Below, piece after piece: positions 1 through 5,208 of a stretch of DNA of 7,437 nucleotides. The stretch's first letter is position 1, and each line of letters opens with the position of its first letter. The notes beneath the pieces are model-generated. The model was not told where the DNA came from, searched no databases, and was given only the letters and a program-made list of their open reading frames with translations. The translations under genes and the position numbers were made by a program. Location: NCBI GenBank assembly GCA_039888615.1, contig JBDQQS010000039.1. The stretch is one strand, 5' to 3'. The stretch is from Flavimaribacter sp039888615 (lineage in GTDB: Bacteria; Pseudomonadota; Alphaproteobacteria; Rhizobiales; Rhizobiaceae).

Positions 1-1
1 G

Positions 2-40
2 GGGGATGTCCTTCTGCGGTTGAGAGCAGAGGCATCATGA
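2..40 (+). CDS. Possible 3' end of an upstream gene, overlapping the helicase start
   Basis: The +2 frame is open from the window edge to a TGA at 38-40 and reads GDVLLRLRAEAS. That stop overlaps the ATG at 37-39 as ATGA, the usual arrangement of translationally coupled neighbours. If real, the upstream gene could be the missing N-terminal ATPase half of the helicase, or an unrelated gene. Twelve codons are too few to identify it, and an open frame this short can arise by chance. Confidence 0.25.
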   Translation, partial: GDVLLRLRAEAS

Positions 41-1908
41 TTATCAAAAGCGGAAATCCGAAAATGAATCACCAGAACAACAGCTTGAAACCCAGAACTC
101 CGCATAATGGTGACGCGGCATATTACGTTCTCAGTTACCTCGAACAGGCCTTCCCGATCCATGCCCAGAAGCTGGTCGAGATCGACGGGAACATGGTGGC
201 CGAGCCACTTCGGGATGCGAATGGCGCGCTGGTCGTCTCGCGCGAGGCCGAAGCCTTGCGCGATGCCGCCATGATGGAGTTGATGGCCCTGGCACCGATC
301 CCCTCGGCGCTCGACCAGATCCTCTGGGCCTTCGGCGACGAGGCCGTGGCCGAGGTGACGGGACGGTCCATCCGTCCCCTGAAATTGCCGGACGGCGCGC
401 TCTTCATCGAGAAGCGGTCCGCCAGCAGCAATTCCTCGGAAACCCGCGCCTTTGTGGATGGCGAGAAGGATATCCTGATCTTCTCCGATGCGGGTGGCAC
501 CGGTCGGTCCTATCACGCAGCACAAACGGCGAAGAACCAGAAGCGGCGTCGGCACTATCTGCTTGAACCGGGCTGGCGCGCCGATGCGGCGATCCAGGGG
601 CTTGGGCGCACGCATCGCTCGGCTCAAGTGTCAGCGCCATTCTTCCGGGTCTGCACCTCGGATGTGCATGGCGAGAAACGCTTCACCTCCACGATTGCCC
701 GGCGGCTCGACCAGCTCGGTGCGCTCACCAAGGGCCAGCGCGAGACCGGCTCGCAAGGCATGTTCCGCGCCGAGGACAATCTCGAAAGCCCGATCGCGCG
801 GGCCGCACTCCGGGGCTACTACGCCGATCTGGCCGCCGGGCGCGCCGGGGCGATGAGCTACGCGCACTTCACGGACTGGACCGCCTTGCGGCTGATCGAT
901 CAGGACGGGGTGCTGATGGAAGAGCTGCCGCCAATCCAGCGGTTTCTGAACCGGGTCCTCGCGCTGCCGATCCACATGCAGAATGCGCTTTTTGCCGAGT
1001 TCATGGCCCGCATCGCAGATCAGACCGAACGCGCCCGCGCCGCCGGCACGCTCGATCTCGGCGTCGAGACGTTGCGTGGCGAGAGGATCGAGCAGGTCTC
1101 GACGGAGGACCTCTGGACCTGCCCGCGTTCCGGGGCGGTGACACGGATCATCGGGCTCGAGGTGACCGACCCGGTTCATGTCCTCTCGGCAGAAGAGGCA
1201 CTTAACCGCAATCCGGACAAGAGCGCGATGATCAACCGCGCCTCCGGGCGCGCGGCACTGATCTCGTCGCGGCCCATGCAGATGTATGACGAGGAGATCG
1301 TCACGCTCATGCGTAAAGTCACGCGGCCAACCGGGTCGACCTACGTGGAAGAGGCGAAGTTCGGAAACTCCGCCTGGGAGCAGATCGAAGCGCTCGAGTT
1401 CCTCCGCCTCTGGAACGAAGAGGCCGATAGCCTGCCGAAAGTCAGCACGACAAAGCTCTACCTGCTGACCGGCTTGCTGCTGCCGATCTGGAAGGACATC
1501 CCCTCGGGCAACGAACGCATCTACCGGGTCACGCCTGAGGGAAAAGCAGCCATGATCGGCCGGACGGTCAGCGAGGATGGTGCCGCCGCTCTGCGCGCGC
1601 GGTTCATGATCGGCATCCGGAAATCCCACGATGAGATGCTGACGGCGGCACTCGGATCCACCGCGCCGGTAGATCTGGGTCGCGGCCTCACGCTCATAAG
1701 ACGCCGGGTCGCGGGGGCGGCCCGCCTCGAGATCGACGGGGCCGACCGCGGTTCCATCGACGGGTTGAAGGCCATGGGGTGCTTCACGGAAATCATCGCT
1801 TTCCAGCTGAGGGTCTTCGTCCCGCATGGAGAGGGCGTCGATACCGCAGCGATCCTGGGCAGGATCGCGGGGAAAGGCGCGTTCTCGGCTTCCGATCGGG
1901 CCGCCTGA
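37..1908 (+). CDS. Strawberry-notch-type helicase, C-terminal half (N-terminal part absent or upstream of the window)
   Basis: This is the C-terminal helicase lobe of a bacterial Strawberry-notch protein (Helicase_C_4 type), part of an SF2-like ATPase presumed to act on DNA or DNA-protein complexes in the cytoplasm. Residues 145-160 carry motif V (ILIFSDAGGTGRSYH). Residues 187-197 carry motif VI (QGLGRTHRSAQ) with its arginine finger region. The conserved segments EKRFTSTIARRLD (213-225) and EDNLESP (246-252) follow, then a long C-terminal region including LYLLTGLLLPIWK. Walker A and B motifs are missing: complete bacterial members exceed 1,000 residues, and their ATPase lobe would precede this ORF. 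Translation is drawn from the ATG at 37, with AGAGG at 28-32 four bases before it. The frame is open back to position 1, so the start may lie outside the window. Residues 1-25 look unrelated to the family and are encoded by unusually A/T-rich DNA. The family call is secure; the start is not. Confidence 0.85.
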   Translation: MIIKSGNPKMNHQNNSLKPRTPHNGDAAYYVLSYLEQAFPIHAQKLVEIDGNMVAEPLRDANGALVVSREAEALRDAAMMELMALAPIPSALDQILWAFGDEAVAEVTGRSIRPLKLPDGALFIEKRSASSNSSETRAFVDGEKDILIFSDAGGTGRSYHAAQTAKNQKRRRHYLLEPGWRADAAIQGLGRTHRSAQVSAPFFRVCTSDVHGEKRFTSTIARRLDQLGALTKGQRETGSQGMFRAEDNLESPIARAALRGYYADLAAGRAGAMSYAHFTDWTALRLIDQDGVLMEELPPIQRFLNRVLALPIHMQNALFAEFMARIADQTERARAAGTLDLGVETLRGERIEQVSTEDLWTCPRSGAVTRIIGLEVTDPVHVLSAEEALNRNPDKSAMINRASGRAALISSRPMQMYDEEIVTLMRKVTRPTGSTYVEEAKFGNSAWEQIEALEFLRLWNEEADSLPKVSTTKLYLLTGLLLPIWKDIPSGNERIYRVTPEGKAAMIGRTVSEDGAAALRARFMIGIRKSHDEMLTAALGSTAPVDLGRGLTLIRRRVAGAARLEIDGADRGSIDGLKAMGCFTEIIAFQLRVFVPHGEGVDTAAILGRIAGKGAFSASDRAA

Positions 1909-2024
1909 AGCTGGAACCTGCGTACGCCTGTTGGTTGCGGACTGGTGTTGGCGCTCGCGAGGCCCGGGACACTCACAAAACAGACAAGTGCCAGGCAAAT
2001 AGGTCCGCGAGAAAGAAAGAGAGG

Positions 2025-2114
2025 GCTTTTGGGTTTTGCGATCCCATGAGGGGTCGAAAAGCAATCCCGGATGCGCTGGCAGGAAGCCCCGCACCGGCAA
2101 CCCTTTGAAAGGAG
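2025..2114 (+). promoter_or_regulatory. Structured 5' leader of the DUF736 gene
   Basis: A stem-loop is visible: CGATCCC (2039-2045), loop ATGA, GGGGTCG (2050-2056), with one G-U pair. It extends outward by TTTT (2034-2037) with AAAA (2057-2060) past a bulged G at 2038. An alternative outer pairing is GCTTTT (2025-2030) with AAAAGC (2057-2062). A weaker stem, GCTGG (2075-2079) with CCGGC (2094-2098), follows. The Shine-Dalgarno AAAGGAG (2108-2114) lies inside the small inverted repeat CCTTTGAAAGG (2102-2112), so pairing there would hide it. No U tract follows the main stem, so it does not look like a terminator. A regulatory role is inferred from structure alone, and no promoter for this gene could be placed with confidence. 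Confidence 0.45.
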
Positions 2115-2122
2115 AAGACCCA

Positions 2123-2851
2123 ATGTTCGCAGGAACCCTGACCAAGACCCACGAAACCGCCGACGCCGCCTACACCGGCACGATCCACTCCGCGCGGTTC
2201 GACATCGCGATCCAGCTGGAAGCCCGGACCAAGATGTCCGAGCGCAGCCCGGATTATGATGTGACCGCGGTGAACAAGTCCGGCCGCAAGGTGCGCATCG
2301 GCACGGCCTGGAACGAGACCGGCAATGCCACCGGCAACCCCTACCTCTCGATGCAGCTCGACGTCGGCATCGGTCCCTTCCGGGTCAACGCCGTGCAGAC
2401 CAAGGAAGCGCGCGAGGCGGCAACCGGTGAATTCGAAATCATCCCATTGGTGTCGACCGGGGCGATGAAATCCGGCTCGATCTCGGGTGAGCTGACCGCG
2501 CTGGACGCAGACAATGCCTTCACCGGCTATGTCGCCAACATGATGTTCGATCTCGACTTCATGCTGATCGAAAACACCTTCAAGTCCGAGCAGACCCATC
2601 CCGACTACCGGATCGAGGTCAGCTCGCCGAAAGGTCATCCGATCCGTGTCGGCTCGGCCTGGATGGCGAAAAGCGCCAGGACCGGCAACGAGTATGTCTC
2701 GCTCCTCATCAACACGCCTGACGGCGACCTGCGCGTGAATGCGGTGCAGAACGAGGAGCAGCGCGGCGGCAAGACCTTCTCGATCATTCCCTTCGTCGGG
2801 AATGGCGAGCAGCCCCAGGACGCGGGTGCGGACTTGTCACTGGTGGCCTGA
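2123..2851 (+). CDS. Protein with two tandem DUF736 domains
   Basis: A 242-residue cytoplasmic protein with no signal peptide or membrane segment. DUF736 proteins are common on alphaproteobacterial plasmids and usually have one domain of about 100 residues; their function is unknown. Here two copies sit about 117 residues apart. Copy 1 shows SPDYDV (42-47), RIGTAW (58-63), TGNPYLSMQLD (near 70-80), FRVNAVQ (86-92) and FEIIPLV (104-110). Copy 2 shows HPDYRI (159-164), RVGSAW (175-180), TGNEYVSLL (187-195), LRVNAVQ (203-209) and FSIIPFV (219-225). Residues after 226 form a short tail. The ATG at 2123 is chosen because AAAGGAG (2108-2114) lies eight bases upstream and the domain starts at once; the longer frame from 2036 has no such site. 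The gene ends about 35 bases before a terminator and is probably transcribed alone or from its own leader. Confidence 0.9.
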   Translation: MFAGTLTKTHETADAAYTGTIHSARFDIAIQLEARTKMSERSPDYDVTAVNKSGRKVRIGTAWNETGNATGNPYLSMQLDVGIGPFRVNAVQTKEAREAATGEFEIIPLVSTGAMKSGSISGELTALDADNAFTGYVANMMFDLDFMLIENTFKSEQTHPDYRIEVSSPKGHPIRVGSAWMAKSARTGNEYVSLLINTPDGDLRVNAVQNEEQRGGKTFSIIPFVGNGEQPQDAGADLSLVA

Positions 2852-2882
2852 CACTGTCGGAACATCTAAATACCAGAACATC

Positions 2883-2919
2883 GAAGGGAGCCGTGGAAAC
2901 ACGGCTTCCTTTTTTCTTT
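2883..2919 (+). terminator. Rho-independent terminator after the DUF736 gene
   Basis: The stem GGGAGCCGTG (2886-2895) pairs with CACGGCTTCC (2900-2909) around a GAAA tetraloop, ten base pairs with one G-U. Six T residues (2910-2915), then C and TTT, follow directly. The shape and U tract fit the + strand only. Confidence 0.9.
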
Positions 2920-2955
2920 GTCGGGCATCTAGAAAACCAACTGCGATTGCCCGAC
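2920..2955. repeat. 8-bp inverted repeat between the convergent DUF736 and toxin genes
   Basis: GTCGGGCA (2920-2927) and TGCCCGAC (2948-2955) are perfect inverted copies with 20 bases between them, starting right after the U tract of the DUF736 terminator. On the + strand TTCTT follows, so it may be a weak back-up terminator. On the - strand no U tract follows, so it does not obviously end the toxin transcript. Confidence 0.45.
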
Positions 2956-3009
2956 TTCTTGCTCCTGAAGGCTGTAATCCGTGCCTGAAACGTAGCATCG
3001 CTTCAGAAG

Positions 3010-3342
3010 CTATTCCGGGAAGGTTTTCCTGGCAGCGGCCCGCCGCATCCAGTCACGACCGCCAAAGGCGACAAGCGCGAGATAGGTCGTTCCGGCGTCG
3101 ATATCCGGCCTGAACACGATCGTGAGACGCTGCCCGGAGCCGCCGTGGCGCACCAGCCACCCGTCGAGTTTGCCGGACAGCCGCATGCCTGAGGTCGGAT
3201 TGGACGCGATGGTTTGCAACAGCGCATCGACCTCGTCGAGGCGGCGCTCCGCGGCTGCGAAATCTCCATCCGTGACTTCGACAATGTGATCCACGATGCC
3301 GATGAGGTCCCGCTCGAAGAACGGGTGCCGGACAAAGCGCAT
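3010..3342 (-). CDS. ParE/RelE-superfamily toxin
   Basis: A 110-residue basic protein with the layout of ParE-type toxins of type II toxin-antitoxin systems. Family members inhibit gyrase (ParE) or cleave ribosome-bound mRNA (RelE). The N-terminal strand and two helices (about 1-47, including FERDLIGIVDHIVE and a DEVDALLQTIA helix) are followed by NPTSGMRLSG (48-57), GWLVRHG (61-67) and the core strand RLTIVFRPD (72-80), then YLALVAFGGRDW (87-98). The start at 3342 is the ATG that overlaps the antitoxin stop as TGATG. No separate Shine-Dalgarno site is visible, so translation probably depends on ribosomes finishing the antitoxin. The longer reading from 3420 lies within the antitoxin gene in another frame and is rejected. 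ParE fits better than RelE by overall pattern, but the target cannot be decided from sequence. Confidence 0.8.
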   Translation of the reverse strand: MRFVRHPFFERDLIGIVDHIVEVTDGDFAAAERRLDEVDALLQTIASNPTSGMRLSGKLDGWLVRHGGSGQRLTIVFRPDIDAGTTYLALVAFGGRDWMRRAAARKTFPE

Positions 3343-3617
3343 CAGGATTTGCGAGACAGGGTCGCCAGATGCGCGCGCGCGCTGTCCGTGACCTTGGCGG
3401 CCTCCCCGATGGGCTCCCATTGGTCCAATGGCAAGGACAGGCGGCGTTCCAGTTCCACTTCCAGCAGGGCGTGATCACGCTCCCGCGCCGCCTTGGCTTT
3501 CGCCAACTCACCCGAGACCGCTGCGCTCATGTTGGGGTATTCGCCGGCCTCGACCAGTTCTTTGGCGAAGGCGTAGGCCGCATCGGTAAAGCTGACGGAT
3601 TGTTTCTGGACTCCCAT
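3342..3617 (-). CDS. ParD-like antitoxin
   Basis: A 91-residue acidic partner encoded immediately upstream of the toxin. Residues 5-40 (QSVSFTDAAYAFAKELVEAG, then EYPNMSAAVSGELAKAK) fit the ribbon-helix-helix fold of ParD-type antitoxins: a short DNA-binding strand, then two helices. The charged helical stretch KAARERDHALLEVELERRL (42-60) and the tail would wrap the toxin. The start is the ATG at 3617, with AGGAG (3623-3627 on the opposite strand) five bases upstream; the ATG at 3662 lies upstream of that site and is less likely. Family knowledge predicts that the antitoxin, alone or with toxin, represses its own promoter. The pairing with a ParE-like gene through a one-base overlap supports the call more strongly than the antitoxin sequence alone does. 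Confidence 0.78.
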   Translation of the reverse strand: MGVQKQSVSFTDAAYAFAKELVEAGEYPNMSAAVSGELAKAKAARERDHALLEVELERRLSLPLDQWEPIGEAAKVTDSARAHLATLSRKS

Positions 3618-3627
3618 GACATCTCCT

Positions 3628-3669
3628 GTGGTGCTCCAACAGACTACCACTGGGAACGCCATCTCGCAA
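3628..3669 (-). promoter_or_regulatory. Candidate promoter and operator of the toxin-antitoxin operon
   Basis: On the - strand TTGCGA (3669-3664) and TAGTCT (3646-3641) are 17 bases apart and could serve as -35 and -10 elements, though TAGTCT is a weak match. GTGGT (3628-3632) and ACCAC (3646-3650) form an inverted repeat over the -10 and start region, where an autorepressing antitoxin would bind. ATCGCGAT (3669-3676) is a second palindrome at the -35 edge. This is inference from motif and position. Confidence 0.35.
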
Positions 3670-3968
3670 TCGCGATCAGCAAGGCTGCCTCAACCCGTTA
3701 ATGGGCCTGGCGGCCTCCCCTGCTCGGCTTTGCGTGTCGCAGGAGAGAACGGCCCTCCGGTCCGTCGCGCATTCGGCCCTGCGGCCTCACCGCGGCGTTG
3801 CTCTGCGGCATCCCGGCCTGTCCGCCGCGCGAGCACGTCGGGACAGGGCCACGCCTGCGGTCTCCGCTCTGGTCTGTTTTGCGGAGCAAAACGATCCCGT
3901 CGCTCCATCCGCCTGCGTGTCCCGATCCCGCCGCTTGCCTGCGCGGGTCGGCCAGGCCTCGCGTCAAA

Positions 3969-3981
3969 ACACACACACACA
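3969..3981. repeat. Short AC dinucleotide repeat
   Basis: Six consecutive AC units plus one A, preceded by CAAA. Runs of this kind are uncommon in GC-rich bacterial DNA. It could change length by slippage, but no gene is seen that this would switch. Confidence 0.8.
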
Positions 3982-4035
3982 TGAGAGCGGCAGCATATCC
4001 TCCGGATGGCCCCCAAATCAGCCCGCCTCAAGGAT

Positions 4036-4131
4036 CGCAAAACTTTTCGGCGACGGCAGCGCGGGTGGAAAGGGCAGTCCAGTGATCGAGGGCGTGCGGG
4101 TCGCTGACCTTGCGTCCGGAAAACTTTTGCG
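4036..4131. repeat. Pair of near-identical AAAACTTTT boxes
   Basis: CGCAAAACTTTTCGG (4036-4050) and CCGGAAAACTTTTGCG (4116-4131) share the nine-base core AAAACTTTT. Read on opposite strands they match over about 15 bases, with one inserted G and a different centre base. Core centres are 81 bases apart. The cores are nearly palindromic and A/T-rich in GC-rich surroundings, as expected of protein-binding sites upstream of the DUF2493 gene. Confidence 0.5.
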
Positions 4132-4170
4132 CCCGGCAAGCCGGCGGCTGCGCCGTCCCTGACCCGGGCA

Positions 4171-4238
4171 GATTCGGAAACCAGACATTCGGCCATGCCG
4201 CCACACTCCCGTGGTGGTCCCACAACCGAATCCTGGAG
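4171..4238 (+). promoter_or_regulatory. Folded 5' leader enclosing two hairpins before the DUF2493 gene
   Basis: Outer pairing: GATTCGG (4171-4177) with CCGAATC (4226-4232). Inside it are CGGC-CAT-GCCG (about 4190-4200) and CCGCCAC-ACTCCC-GTGGTGG (4198-4217, seven pairs with one G-U). These two share bases 4198-4200, so they compete or shorten one another. The outer stem ends two bases before the Shine-Dalgarno GGAG (4235-4238). Opening or closing it could therefore control ribosome access. This is inferred from complementarity only. Confidence 0.4.
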
Positions 4239-4244
4239 ACTGAT

Positions 4245-5174
4245 ATGGCTTACGACCAAGCGAACACCTACGAGACCATCGAACTCTTCGGTCTGACCGA
4301 GAAGGACGCGGAACTGCCGATCCCATCCGACGACATCCTGAAGGACAGTATCGTCCGTGAGACCTTCGAGGCGCTGCTCGGGCAGCTGCGTAATACCGGG
4401 CTGGAGGGCGAGATCGAACCGCTGGCCCACGGGTTCGCCACGATCCTGCAGCGGCGCAAGATCGCCATCGGCAAGGAACTGGATCGCACGGCGGACAAGA
4501 TTGGGGCGTTGACGAAATGCCACGACGGATCGGAAATCGCCGAGACGGCGCTCGAGGAGGCGCAGGCGCGTTTCCTGTATCTCCGCGAGATCGTCGGGGC
4601 GATCGAGGTGATGAGCGAGGCCGCGGCGGAATGCTACGAGATCGAGACCGGCCATGGCTTCATCCCGGCGGCGGGATCGCGCGCAAGCGCCCGCGCGCAG
4701 GAGACAGGTGCCGTTTTCGAAGCCCGGCAACTCCTGGAGCAGCATGATCGCGAGACGGCTGCAAAGTCGAAGGTCGAAGGGGTCCCCTTGATCGTCTCGG
4801 GGGCCACCGACTGGACCGATATCGATCTGATCTTCGCCACACTCGACAAGGTTCGTGAGCGGATCCGGCAGACCCGCAACCAGGACATCTTCATCTGCCA
4901 CAAGGGGGCCAAGCACGGGGCCGAGATGATCGCGGCCCGGTGGGCCCGCGCCCGTGGTGTCGCGCAGGCGCGCTTCGATCCGCGCTGGTCCGCGCACGGA
5001 CGGGCGGCTCCCTTCAAGTGCAACGACGAGATGTTGGACGACAGATTCGCCGCGACGGGTGTCGTGCTTTTCGGCGGCAACGGGGTGGCGCTGAACCTCG
5101 GACAGAAAGCCGAGGCAAAGGGTCTGACGGTGATGCGGGTGGCCGATCCGGCGAAGAAGACCGCGCAAGACTGA
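4245..5174 (+). CDS. DUF2493 (YAcAr, SLOG superfamily) domain protein
   Basis: A 309-residue soluble protein. Residues 1-175 are mostly helical and acidic and match nothing I can name. Residues 180-300 form a DUF2493/YAcAr domain of the SLOG superfamily, a Rossmann-like fold thought to bind nucleotides or nucleotide-derived signals: VSGATDWTD (184-192), CHKGAKHGAE (218-227) followed by the helix MIAARWARARG, WSAHGRAAPFKCND (248-261), and VVLFGGNGVALNLGQKAEAKG (273-293). The glycines and the K-G-A-x-x-G-A motif expected in the family are present, so the fold looks intact. The ATG at 4245 is chosen for the Shine-Dalgarno GGAG (4235-4238) six bases upstream and the start of good coding character; the ATG at 4110 lies in the repeat region without a ribosome site. 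The gene stands alone between a structured leader and its own terminator. The substrate and pathway are unknown. Confidence 0.88.
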   Translation: MAYDQANTYETIELFGLTEKDAELPIPSDDILKDSIVRETFEALLGQLRNTGLEGEIEPLAHGFATILQRRKIAIGKELDRTADKIGALTKCHDGSEIAETALEEAQARFLYLREIVGAIEVMSEAAAECYEIETGHGFIPAAGSRASARAQETGAVFEARQLLEQHDRETAAKSKVEGVPLIVSGATDWTDIDLIFATLDKVRERIRQTRNQDIFICHKGAKHGAEMIAARWARARGVAQARFDPRWSAHGRAAPFKCNDEMLDDRFAATGVVLFGGNGVALNLGQKAEAKGLTVMRVADPAKKTAQD

Positions 5175-5182
5175 TTGAGAGA

Positions 5183-5208
5183 GGGTCGCCTTCGGGCGGC
5201 CCTTTTTT
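5183..5208 (+). terminator. Rho-independent terminator after the DUF2493 gene
   Basis: GGGTCGCC (5183-5190) pairs with GGCGGCCC (5195-5202), eight pairs with one G-U, around a very stable TTCG tetraloop. Six T residues (5203-5208) follow. It starts eight bases after the stop codon. Confidence 0.93.

Larger units (their letters stand above)
3694..4170. other. Hairpin-rich divergent intergenic region
   Basis: No convincing gene. The - strand frame 3698-3982 is open, but its third-position G/C (about three quarters by hand count) is weaker than in the sure genes, and its ATG is 16 bases from the nearest GGAGG. Structures seen: near-palindrome CCCGTTAATGGG (3694-3705); CCTGTCC (3817-3823) with GGACAGG (3841-3847); GTTTTGC-GGA-GCAAAAC (3876-3892); a competing pairing CTCCGC (3862-3867) with GCGGAG (3881-3886); six AC units (3969-3981); CGGCG-GCTG-CGCCG (4142-4155). 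It separates the toxin-antitoxin operon from the DUF2493 gene and should hold promoters for both, but no convincing DUF2493 promoter was found. Confidence 0.5.

Noticed and set aside
631..2145. 504-residue open frame on the - strand
   Set aside because: It lies opposite the helicase and has no recognisable domain; long antisense frames are expected in GC-rich coding DNA.
3698..3982. 94-residue - strand frame beginning MCVCVLTRG
   Set aside because: The start falls in the AC repeat, the only GGAGG is 16 bases away, and third-position bias is modest. It could still be a small gene, but nothing supports it firmly.
3974..4006. 10-codon - strand frame (MLPLSCVCVF) directly after GGAGGAT
   Set aside because: The spacing between GGAGG and ATG is two bases, too short for normal initiation; no downstream gene is clearly controlled by it.
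4226..4236. ATCCTG next to an inverted repeat, resembling a P-type relaxase nick site
   Set aside because: The hexamer overlaps the ribosome site of DUF2493, the wider oriT pattern is absent, and a six-base match is expected by chance.
4110..4244. N-terminal extension of the DUF2493 protein from the ATG at 4110
   Set aside because: No ribosome site is present, and the extension reads through the AAAACTTTT box and the leader stems; the ATG at 4245 has a proper site.
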